A stretch of 64,000 bases of DNA from JAGLCW01 sp964422555 (lineage in GTDB: Bacteria; Caldisericota; Caldisericia; UBA6126). The stretch spans positions 11,529 through 75,528 of the forward strand of contig CAYRBR010000002.1 of the NCBI GenBank assembly GCA_964422555.1, read 5' to 3'. This document shows, piece by piece, positions 44,295 through 53,600 of this stretch (position 1 is the first letter of the stretch; each line of letters opens with the position of its first letter). A model generated the notes under the pieces. That model ran no database searches. It saw only the letters and a list, made by a program, of their open reading frames with translations, and was not told where the DNA came from. A program made the translations under genes and the position numbers.

Positions 44295-45587
44295 TTACCT
44301 TTCTACTTTAGTATCTATAGAAAATGAGATTGGTTTGTTAACAGAAGAAATTTGGAAAATCTGAACCAACTCTGATTGATTGGATCTTCTTTCAGATACA
44401 ATTCCAGCTACTAGAATTTCATCATTAGAAACAAACAAAAGAGCTTCCATGTCTGTTTTTTCTTTCCATCGAAGATGAACCAAATTTACGGTTTCAATAA
44501 GATTAATATAGTCTGCATATGAAACAAGTTTGCACTCTCCGATATGATCAATTTCCTTAATAATCCAGGGTTCAATCCTTCCAACAAGGTTGTTCAATAC
44601 TCTTTGAGGAGGTTGAATCATCTCAATTGTTGCTGAATTTTCATCAACTCTTATCCAACCAGTTCCAGGTGAGCCATGGTAATATATAGTACCATCTAGA
44701 AAATAGATGTCCCTTTGTTCATTGGTGAATCCTTTCTCATCATCTTGAACGAACTTGTAATGTACATCGTTTTGGGAATTTCTCTCATATAGAGTATATA
44801 CAGTCGAAACCTTCGAATCATTTTGAATAGAAATGGTTGTATACCGAAAAGAATACGATGTAAATTTACTATATTTATTAAGGATATCATCAATATAGAG
44901 TAAATAAAGATCTTTTTCGTTGATTATATCTTTGAGAACGATAGAAGAATATCCCGTTTGATTTGTAGGCTTATCCATTGTTAAGAAGTCCATTAATTCT
45001 CTACAATTCTTTATCTTACACAATTTCCACCGAGTATCATCTTTCAGAAATACTAGGTCTAAGCTTGCTATAACTTCGTTTGATAAAAGCTGATAAATAG
45101 GTAACTTTACTATCGCTTCATTTTTGGTCAGTTTTGATACAAAAACAGGAATTCTATTTTCAAAATATAGATCTTTGTTTTGACATAATTGTTTCAAGCT
45201 ATTGTTGCTGCTATCTTCTGAAAGCATACAGTCTCCATACTCAACAATATCAGAAATACATTTTTCTATGTACAGATTCAAAGCATCATCATTCGTTTTG
45301 TTAAAATAATCATGCATCTCTATTTTTTCAGACAGAAATACCAAATCCGATGTTTCATATGCAATTGACTTTGCGCACGCTCTAACATCGCAGTATTCCA
45401 TGAAAGAGTTCAGATTTCCATTTAAAAGACTTTTATTTATTTTTAACAGTACGGGATAAGGGGAAGTAAAAAACAAAAAAATGCCATAACTAACCAATAC
45501 AATCCCAACCACTATACAACTCAAAACCAAACATCTTTTACTTTTGATACTCATAAACTTCTCTAATAACTTTTGTTTTTCATACAT
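44295..45587 (-). CDS. Membrane-anchored protein of unknown function
   Basis: A 430-residue protein with one N-terminal membrane helix (about 20-41, SCIVVGIVLVSYGIFLFF) after a short basic cytoplasmic segment. The external region begins with a helical ~130-residue part rich in Cys (CDVRACAKS, EKCISDIV, YGDCMLS). A domain with WKLCKIKNC resembles NTF2/DUF4878-like folds at this level of inspection, which is only a guess. The start may be ATG 45587 or ATG 45554 (AGAGAAG upstream). It faces a divergent gene 18 bases away. Confidence 0.7.
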   Translation of the reverse strand: MYEKQKLLEKFMSIKSKRCLVLSCIVVGIVLVSYGIFLFFTSPYPVLLKINKSLLNGNLNSFMEYCDVRACAKSIAYETSDLVFLSEKIEMHDYFNKTNDDALNLYIEKCISDIVEYGDCMLSEDSSNNSLKQLCQNKDLYFENRIPVFVSKLTKNEAIVKLPIYQLLSNEVIASLDLVFLKDDTRWKLCKIKNCRELMDFLTMDKPTNQTGYSSIVLKDIINEKDLYLLYIDDILNKYSKFTSYSFRYTTISIQNDSKVSTVYTLYERNSQNDVHYKFVQDDEKGFTNEQRDIYFLDGTIYYHGSPGTGWIRVDENSATIEMIQPPQRVLNNLVGRIEPWIIKEIDHIGECKLVSYADYINLIETVNLVHLRWKEKTDMEALLFVSNDEILVAGIVSERRSNQSELVQIFQISSVNKPISFSIDTKVER

Positions 45588-45605
45588 TATAAGTAAAATT
45601 TTAAC

Positions 45606-46079
45606 ATGAATCTATATTTTGGTTATAGCGAAGAAATGAATCCAATCTTTATGAATCATCTTGCCGAATCGGCAGTTTTTTTTGGTGTTGGGAAGCTCAA
45701 AGATTATCGGTTTGTAATCAATAAAATGGGAAAAGCTACAGTTGAATACTCTCCTCAATCTTACACGTATGGTATTGTTTGGAACATATCAGAAGAAGAT
45801 TTTTTTCATATAGAAAAATTTAGACAAACATCTTCTTCCATCGATCAATGTGTAGTCAAAACACCCATCACGATTCTTCGTAACCCACAGAATGAAAGAC
45901 TATCGTATAGGGTTAAACATAACAGAATAAGCTCTGATGTAGATTGTTCTTTATTCAAGGATTCAGTCCATACAATCGGAAACGCTTCAGAAGATTACAT
46001 ACGTGATATCACTTTTTCTTTGAGTCAATTTGGAATACCTCAAGAGTATCTACAAGAGATTCGTTTTTGGTCTTTATAA
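45606..46079 (+). CDS. Gamma-glutamylcyclotransferase-fold (AIG2-like) protein
   Basis: A 157-residue protein. The start MNLYFGYSEEMNPIFM parallels the YFAYGSNM motif of GGCT-fold proteins, and GKLKDYRFVINKMGKATVEY and YGIVWNISEEDFFHIEKF parallel the rest, with Glu in HIEKF at the catalytic position. The substrate loop YGSN is altered to YSEE, so the reaction is uncertain. No ribosome site is apparent. It is followed by the TspO-like gene after 22 bases. Confidence 0.65.
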   Translation: MNLYFGYSEEMNPIFMNHLAESAVFFGVGKLKDYRFVINKMGKATVEYSPQSYTYGIVWNISEEDFFHIEKFRQTSSSIDQCVVKTPITILRNPQNERLSYRVKHNRISSDVDCSLFKDSVHTIGNASEDYIRDITFSLSQFGIPQEYLQEIRFWSL

Positions 46080-46101
46080 ATTTATTTTTTTAGGAGGTTT
46101 T

Positions 46102-46932
46102 ATGAAACCAGCAATTAGAAAATGGGTAAATTTTTTCGTTTTTATTCTCACATTACTTGTTAATTGGGCTGCTTCTAGTTCATTCTTTAACAATACGAGT
46201 ATGTCTGAAGCTGCAGCACGCTACGAAGTCTGGATAATACCATCTGGATTTACGTTTGGAATATGGTCAATCATCTATTTGTTTCTTATATGCTTTGTGT
46301 TTTTCCAACTAAATACTCGTAATAGTAAATCAAACCATATAACTTTAATCGGTAATTATTTTATTTACAGCTGCATTCTCAATGCTCTTTGGCTTATAAC
46401 CTACCAATATAATCTTATATGGCTTTCACTGATTATAATGATCGCTCTATTAATGGTTTTGGTTAGGATTTATACAAATATTCGTAAGGATCATAAGTTT
46501 ACTAGTCAAGAAAACTGGTTTATTAAATTTCCGTTTTCTCTTTATACAACCTGGATTACATTAGCTACTATATTAAACATTTCTTCTTTTCTGCAACAAA
46601 TGATCGTTGAATACAATTGGAGTTTTATTAACATATTTCCAACTCAAGTGTGGAGTTTAATTGTAATCACTGTGGCACTTTTTCTTGCACTCATGTTTCT
46701 ATGGTATAAAAAAGATCCCGTATCCTCACTTGTTTTCATCTGGGCACTCATTGGTATTTCTCATAAAAATTATGTTTGGGCAAATGCCAAAACAACTATA
46801 AATGGTGTAACTGTTTTAGGTATTAATCATCTGCTAATTGTAGTCTATTCATTAGCAGGTATTGCAATTATAGTTTCTGCTCTTGCTAAATACTGGATTG
46901 TAAACAAGGAAAAAAGAAAAAATCTATACTAA
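46102..46932 (+). CDS. TspO/MBR-related tryptophan-rich membrane protein
   Basis: A 276-residue protein with about seven membrane helices. It shows the pattern of Firmicute TspO-like proteins: FTFGIWSIIYLFL, NALWLITYQYN, FPFSLYTTWITLATILN and WALIGISHKN. The family is related to tryptophan-rich sensory proteins; ligand and role are unknown here. The start is ATG 46102, 6 bases after AGGAGG; the frame is open upstream but overlaps the previous gene. Confidence 0.78.
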   Translation: MKPAIRKWVNFFVFILTLLVNWAASSSFFNNTSMSEAAARYEVWIIPSGFTFGIWSIIYLFLICFVFFQLNTRNSKSNHITLIGNYFIYSCILNALWLITYQYNLIWLSLIIMIALLMVLVRIYTNIRKDHKFTSQENWFIKFPFSLYTTWITLATILNISSFLQQMIVEYNWSFINIFPTQVWSLIVITVALFLALMFLWYKKDPVSSLVFIWALIGISHKNYVWANAKTTINGVTVLGINHLLIVVYSLAGIAIIVSALAKYWIVNKEKRKNLY

Positions 46933-46937
46933 AAAGC

Positions 46938-46991
46938 AAATCAAAAAAAAAGGGGGGGCTGAATATTCAGCCCCCCCTTTTTTTTTGATTT
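46938..46991. terminator. 54-base perfect palindrome, bidirectional terminator
   Basis: Two 27-base arms (46938-46964 and 46965-46991) are exact complements with no spacer. The core is seven G then CTGAAT|ATTCAG then seven C, flanked by nine A on the left and nine T on the right. It separates the convergent TspO-like and PFOR genes and provides a U-tract on both strands. Confidence 0.92.
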
Positions 46992-46999
46992 TTATCTAA

Positions 47000-49900
47000 T
47001 TAAACAACAGATCCCTCAGCCATTTTTCTGTAGGTTTCATATCGTTCTTTAGCATCTTCTTCAGCTTTATCAAATAAATCTTGTGCAATTTCAGGAAAAG
47101 ATTTTTCTAGAGAAGTATATCGTACTTCACTCTTAATAAATTCCTGGAAAGAAGCGGTAGGTTCTTTCGAATCAAGAATAAATGGATTCTTTCCTTCTTC
47201 CTTTAACGTTGGATTAAATCGATAAAGATGCCAGTAACCAGCTTCAACAGCACGTTTTTCTTGTTCCTGGGACTTACCCATTCCAAGCTTCAACCCGTGG
47301 TTGATACATGGCGAATACGCAATAATTAAAGATGGACCTGGATAAGCTTCTGCTTCAGACATCGCTTTCATAAGTTGATTCTTGTTTGCCCCCATAGCAA
47401 CTTGGGCTACATATACATAGCCATAGGACATCAACATTCTTCCCAAATCTTTTTTCTTAGTTCTTTTACCAGCCGCAGCAAATTTAGCTACAGCAGCTTC
47501 AGGAGTAGACTTGGACGACTGTCCACCTGTATTAGAGTATACTTCAGTATCAAACACCAGTATGTTTATATCTCTACCAGATGCCAAAACATGGTCTAGG
47601 CCACCATAACCAATATCATAGGACCATCCGTCTCCACCCCAAGACCATACAGAACGTTTTACAAGATAGTCTTTGCGTTGAGAAATCTGATCCATAATCT
47701 CTCCAACTCTTCCTTGGAAAGATGAACCTAACAACTTAAGAATTTCCATCGAATAAAGCTTCGATTCTTTTGCTATCTCTTTATTCTGAATCCAATTCTC
47801 AAATACACTCTTCATTTCAGGATCAATGTCAAGAGTTATTAACTCTTCCATTAATACTTTTAAACGGTTTCGTATTTGATCTACTGCAAGTAACATACCG
47901 AAACCATACTCAGCATTATCTTCAAACAAAGAATTAGCCCAAGCAGGTCCTTTTCCATTTGCATTTTTACAGAATGGGATAGAAGGAGCACTAGCTCCCC
48001 AAATTGAAGAACAACCTGTTGCGTTTGCAATTAACATTCTATCGCCAAACAGCTGGGTTGCCAACTTAGCATAGGGTGTTTCACCACAACCAGCACAAGC
48101 TCCAGAAAACTCAAACAACGGTTTTACAAATTGAGAACCTTTGACAGTATGAATATTTACTTCATCAAGTTTTTCAGAAACAGATTCTACAGCCCAATTA
48201 AAGTTCTCTTGTTCGCTTAATTGTGTGTCAAGTGGTTTCATTGTAAGAGCTTTATCTTTCGCAGGACAGATATCTGCACAGTTTCCACAGCCGGTACAGT
48301 CAAGAGGGTCAATTTGGATAACAAACTGATATTTATCCAAGCCTTTTCCTTTACCAGGAATAGTTCTAAAACCATCAGGCGATTGACTTGATTCTTTTTC
48401 ATCTAACAAGAAAGGTCTGATTGCAGCATGTGGACAAACAAATGCACACTGATTACATTGGATACAGTTTTCTGGAATCCAATGTGGAACATTAATTGCT
48501 ATTCCTCTTTTTTCATATGCACTTGTGCCTGATGGAAATTCACCGTTTTCTCTAGTCGTGAAAGCACTTACAGGTAGGTTATCTCCTTTTTGGAGATTCA
48601 TTGGTTCAAGTATGTTTTTAATGAAAGCAGGAACATCGTCATTGTTAGATGATTTTTCATCGTCAACAGATAGTGAAGACCATTCAGAAGGGATTTCAAT
48701 CTGTTTTATATCTTCTATTCCTTTGTCAACAGCAGCATAATTCATATTTACAATCTTCTCTCCTTTTTTCCCATAAGTATCTTTAATGGCTTTTTTAAGG
48801 AGTTCGATCGCCTTTTCTAATGGTAACACACCAGATAATTTGAAGAATACAGCCTGCATTATCATGTTGATTCTGTTGCCTAATCCAATTTCTTCGGCAA
48901 TTTTCGTTGCATTAATTGTGTAAAATTTAATGTTGTTCTTGGCTAAATGACATTTCACTGAAGAAGGCAACATATCACTCAGTTCAGATTCATCCCATTT
49001 ACAATTTAATACAAATATACCTTCTTTTTTTAATCCTTCTAAAACATCATAGTGACCAATATAGGATTGATTGTGACATGCAATATAATCTGCTTCGTGA
49101 ATAAGATAAGTTGATTTAATAGGTTTATCACCAAAACGTAAATGAGATACCGTTACTCCACCTGATTTTTTTGAATCATATGCAAAGTAACCCTGAGCAT
49201 ACATGTCAGTATTATCACCTATAATTTTAATTGCATTCTTATTAGCACCAACTGTTCCATCAGAACCCAATCCCCAGAATTTACAACGGATTGTACCTTT
49301 TGGAGCAGTTACAATACGTTCAGTTTCGACCAAGGAGGTATTTGTTACATCATCGTCAATACCAATCGTAAATTGGTTCTTCGGAGTATCTAGCTTAAGA
49401 TTATCAAATACAGCCTTAATTTGGGAGGGAGTTGTATCTTTAGAACCCAACCCATATCTACCACCAACAATAATTGGTGCATGTTCATTGCGATAGAATA
49501 CGTTTCTTATATCCAGATATAGTGGTTCCCCATTTGATCCAGCTTCCTTTGTCCGGTCAAGAACAGCAATTTTCTTAACTGTTTTAGGAAGGGCAGACAA
49601 AAAATGTTTTGCACTAAAAGGTCTATAAAGACGAACTTTGATAAGTCCCACTTTTTCCCCTTTAGATAGCAAATAATCAACTGTTTCTTCCATTGTTTCA
49701 GTCGCTGATCCCATTGCTATAATAACTCTTTCAGCATCAGGATCACCGTAATAGTCAAACAAATGGTACGAACGTCCTGTAATCTTTGATACTTTTTCCA
49801 TATTCTTTTCCACAATTTCGGGTAAAGCATCATAGAATAAATTAGCAGATTCTTTAGCTTGGAAATATATATCAGGATTTTGTGCAGTACCCATAATTTT

Positions 49901-50539
49901 CGGATGATCTGGGTTTAATGCGTTGTCACGGAATTTTTTTACAGCATCAAAATCAAACATTGATCTTAATTCATCGTCGGAATAGATTTCAATCTTTTGG
50001 ATTTCATGCGAGGATCGGAATCCATCAAAAAAATGAACAAATGGTAATCTACCTTGAACACTGGATAGATGAGCAACAGCTGCTAGATCCATAACTTCCT
50101 GGATTCCACCTGAAGCTAACAAAGCAAAACCAGTTTGTCTTGTAGCCATTACATCAGAATGATCTCCAAAAATTGAAAGTGCATGAGCAGCAACAGCTCT
50201 AGCTGAAACATGGAATACGCCTGGTAGTAGTTCTCCAGCAATTTTATACATATTAGGTATCATTAACAACAAACCTTGTGATGCAGTAAAGGTAGATGTT
50301 AAAGCACCTGCTGCTAAAGAGCCGTGTACTGCACCAGAAGCTCCAGCTTCTGATTGCATTTCAACAACATCAACAGTTTGTCCAAACAGATTCTTTCTTC
50401 CATTGGCAGCCCAAGAATCCATATGTTCTGCCATCGGGGAAGAAGGAGTAATTGGAAAAATAGACGCAACATCAGTAAATGCATATGCAACATGAGCGGC
50501 AGCAGTATTGCCGTCCATGGATTTCATTTTTCTTGCCAT
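47000..50539 (-). CDS. nifJ: Pyruvate:ferredoxin (flavodoxin) oxidoreductase
   Basis: A 1179-residue single-chain PFOR. The N-terminal domain has FTDVASIFPITPSSPMAE. The central 2[4Fe-4S] ferredoxin domain has CIQCNQCAFVCPHA and CTGCGNCADICPAK. The proximal cluster begins GACAGCGETPYAK. The TPP domain has GDGWSYDIGYGGLDHV and NTGGQSSKSTP. It converts pyruvate and CoA to acetyl-CoA, CO2 and reduced ferredoxin. Length is normal and all cluster motifs are present. It is monocistronic, ending at the palindromic terminator. Confidence 0.98.
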   Translation of the reverse strand: MARKMKSMDGNTAAAHVAYAFTDVASIFPITPSSPMAEHMDSWAANGRKNLFGQTVDVVEMQSEAGASGAVHGSLAAGALTSTFTASQGLLLMIPNMYKIAGELLPGVFHVSARAVAAHALSIFGDHSDVMATRQTGFALLASGGIQEVMDLAAVAHLSSVQGRLPFVHFFDGFRSSHEIQKIEIYSDDELRSMFDFDAVKKFRDNALNPDHPKIMGTAQNPDIYFQAKESANLFYDALPEIVEKNMEKVSKITGRSYHLFDYYGDPDAERVIIAMGSATETMEETVDYLLSKGEKVGLIKVRLYRPFSAKHFLSALPKTVKKIAVLDRTKEAGSNGEPLYLDIRNVFYRNEHAPIIVGGRYGLGSKDTTPSQIKAVFDNLKLDTPKNQFTIGIDDDVTNTSLVETERIVTAPKGTIRCKFWGLGSDGTVGANKNAIKIIGDNTDMYAQGYFAYDSKKSGGVTVSHLRFGDKPIKSTYLIHEADYIACHNQSYIGHYDVLEGLKKEGIFVLNCKWDESELSDMLPSSVKCHLAKNNIKFYTINATKIAEEIGLGNRINMIMQAVFFKLSGVLPLEKAIELLKKAIKDTYGKKGEKIVNMNYAAVDKGIEDIKQIEIPSEWSSLSVDDEKSSNNDDVPAFIKNILEPMNLQKGDNLPVSAFTTRENGEFPSGTSAYEKRGIAINVPHWIPENCIQCNQCAFVCPHAAIRPFLLDEKESSQSPDGFRTIPGKGKGLDKYQFVIQIDPLDCTGCGNCADICPAKDKALTMKPLDTQLSEQENFNWAVESVSEKLDEVNIHTVKGSQFVKPLFEFSGACAGCGETPYAKLATQLFGDRMLIANATGCSSIWGASAPSIPFCKNANGKGPAWANSLFEDNAEYGFGMLLAVDQIRNRLKVLMEELITLDIDPEMKSVFENWIQNKEIAKESKLYSMEILKLLGSSFQGRVGEIMDQISQRKDYLVKRSVWSWGGDGWSYDIGYGGLDHVLASGRDINILVFDTEVYSNTGGQSSKSTPEAAVAKFAAAGKRTKKKDLGRMLMSYGYVYVAQVAMGANKNQLMKAMSEAEAYPGPSLIIAYSPCINHGLKLGMGKSQEQEKRAVEAGYWHLYRFNPTLKEEGKNPFILDSKEPTASFQEFIKSEVRYTSLEKSFPEIAQDLFDKAEEDAKERYETYRKMAEGSVV

Positions 50540-50626
50540 GACTTACCCCACTTTACATAAAGAGATTTTCAAGCTTTACTATACAATGAAACAAGGAATA
50601 CACAACCAGAAAAAACAACAGAAAAG

Positions 50627-53600
50627 TTACTTTGACTTCGGCAATCGTATGATAAATGTAGTACCTTTTCCTACTGTTGATTCCACATTAATTGTCCCAT
50701 TAAACAGATCAACAATCTCTTTACATATTGCAAGACCCAAACCCGTACTTCCCGATCTTCTATTGACTACCCCTGATGTTTGAGAGAAAACTCTAAACAG
50801 TTTTGGGATTTCCTTTTTTTCAATCCCTTTTCCCGTATCAATAACTCTAAATTCAATCCATTGCTTCTCTTTCTCCTGAGCCTTTATCGTAACACTTCCT
50901 TCGTCAGTATACTTTATTGCATTGTCAATCAAATTACCAAATACTTCATATAACTTATCACTATCAATACTAATCGCAGGATCTTTTAAAGGAATTGAAA
51001 TTTCTAATTGGAGATTCTTTTTTGAGGCCACAGGAGTATAGGCATCCTTAATCTCCGTAAAGAAATCTTCAAGATTTACTGCTTCATAACTGAGCTCAAC
51101 TTTTTTTGCTTGCAATTTCTGATAATCTAGTACGTCATTGATAATTCTTGATAGTCGATTTATATTATTTTTGCTAATATTTAGAACATTTCTTTGTTCC
51201 TTTGTAACGTCCCCCATGTCCAATATACTAGTAGCTTCTTTAATGACAGTTAAAGGTGTTCTCATTTCATGAGAAACAGTGTTAATAAATTCATTTTTTG
51301 CGCGATCCATATCTTTAAATATTGAGATATCATAATCTGATCCTCTAAATCCAACGACTGTACCATTAAATAAAATTGGAACACCATTGGATGATACTGA
51401 GAGAACTTCGCCTTCTTTAGTATTCAATTCGGTAAGTACATTTTCGAATGGAGCTCGTTGGGCCATTTGCTGTTCTAACAGATTCCGAATTTTTTCTTTT
51501 TCTGAATTGGTATGCAGATCATACCAATTCACTTGATGCAATATTTCATCAGGTCGATATCCTAATAGGTCTTTTATATACGGGCTTATATAGGTTACTA
51601 ACCCAGATTTATCAATTTCCCAGATGATTGTTTTTGATTGTTCAGCAACTTGCTCAAGTCTTTTTTTGTTCTGCTTTTCTTCTTCTTCAAGTAAAATTCT
51701 TTCCAGAACTAAGGAAGATTTAAAGGCAAACGAATCGAGAGTATGTAAGTTCTCTAAATCCTTCTTACCGGTTGTCAGAATAAATAGATTTCCAAAATGT
51801 CCTTTATTGCCGGATAAACCAATCGTATAGGTTGTTTTAACATTGGTCAGTTTTTTTAAGACTTGAATAATACTTTTAGAAAAGATTCCAATTGTTTCCA
51901 GTATCAGCTTATTAGGAATCGCTATCACAGTTCTACTTTGAAGTATCGATTTGTTATCTTCTTTTATCCTAATTCTTTCTCTGCTCAATCTGGTGAAAAA
52001 GTATTGCATAAGTTTCTCGTTTAAAGACGACATACTGGTTGAGTAATTTTTGGATATCAAGGTGTCTTGCTCAGGATTTGTTTGCATAAGAAATACGATA
52101 CTATTAGGAATTTTCTCACTTAAGGTTTTTGTAATATATGGGTAAAGCTCGTCTAATGAACTTTTTGTTAACAATTCTTGATGTTTAATAACCAGCCATT
52201 CAAGCTCTTCTTTTTGAAGTTCTGCATTCATTTCAGCTACTTTTCGTTGAGATATGTCAATAATTGTTCCAGTCATTCGGATCGGTTTTCCGTCCTTATT
52301 ATGGGCAGTAAATTTACCCCTTTTAGTAACCCAAACCCAGCTACCATCTTTCTTTTGGTATCTTACATCTTCTACGTAATACGGCTTTAATCCAAGCAAA
52401 AGCTTCTGGTAGGCTCTTCGACCGTTCTCTAAATCATCTGGATGAGTAATAGTACTCCACTCTGATATCTTTTTTCTGTTTAATTCTTCAATGGAATATC
52501 CCAGAATTGATGCAAAACGATGATCAAACAGTAATTTGCCCTCAATTAAATCCCAATCCCAGGAACCAATATTGGATGCATCCAAAGCCAATTCTAGTTT
52601 TTCTTCAGATAATCTAAGACTATCTTCAGCCTTGAGCCTTTTCTGATGGTTAAATATTGATTGCAGAGTATTGTAAAACAAATGACTAACTCGATCTGAT
52701 AAAGAGTGAACATAAAACATCGTAGAAGAAGGGAGTTTATATTCAGGATCAGTAACAATAAAGAACCCAATCAATCTTTCATTGTGGGTAATTGGCATCG
52801 TAATACTAGACAGCATGGTTTTCCAATCTTCTAAAAGTTTATGCTTTCTCAATACATGATGTTTAGTTTGTGCTTTTAAATCAATACCCCAAGATTTTTT
52901 CTGCCACACCTCAGCTGACAAAGTAAAACTACCTTTTTCATCCTCTTTATGTTCATTAATCCCATGAGAAACCGATTTAAAAACAAGATTCTCATTTTCA
53001 TCAATGTACCCGATCGCTCCATACTTACTTCGAGTATAGTCTAATATAACTTCCAATAGAGCATCAAAGACTGTGGTTTCAGAATTTTCAGCGAATACAT
53101 TAGCAAGCGTATTCCTAACTTCGAGATCAAGTGTCATTTCTTTACGTTGCGTTATATTCATAATGGTACCAGTCATACGTACAGGATTACCATTGGAATC
53201 TCTTTCAGTAATTTGTCCCCTATCACTAATCCAAATCCACTTATCATCTTTGTGTTTCACTCGATACTCACATTGAAAAAAGTGTGTTTGCCCTTCCACA
53301 TGTTGCCGCGTTTTCATACGACAAAGATTAACATCTTCTGGGTGAAAACGACTTCTCCAAAAATCCATTTTGGAATAGAATCCACTATTGTGTATTTCAT
53401 CTTCAGTAAATCCAAAGATACTCATCCACCTTGAGTTTACATGTAACTGATCTGTATCCATGTACCAGTCCCAAGAACCAGATCTAGATCCGTCAAGAGC
53501 ATACTCTAGTTGCTTTTTTGTAAATTCTAAATCCTTCTGATATCTGCGTATCTGCGTGAAATTTTCAGCTAGAGACATACAGTACATTGTTCCATCATTT

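Noticed and set aside
47375..49496. Plus-strand frames of 71-97 codons inside PFOR
   Set aside because: Antisense shadows of a highly conserved gene without ribosome sites.
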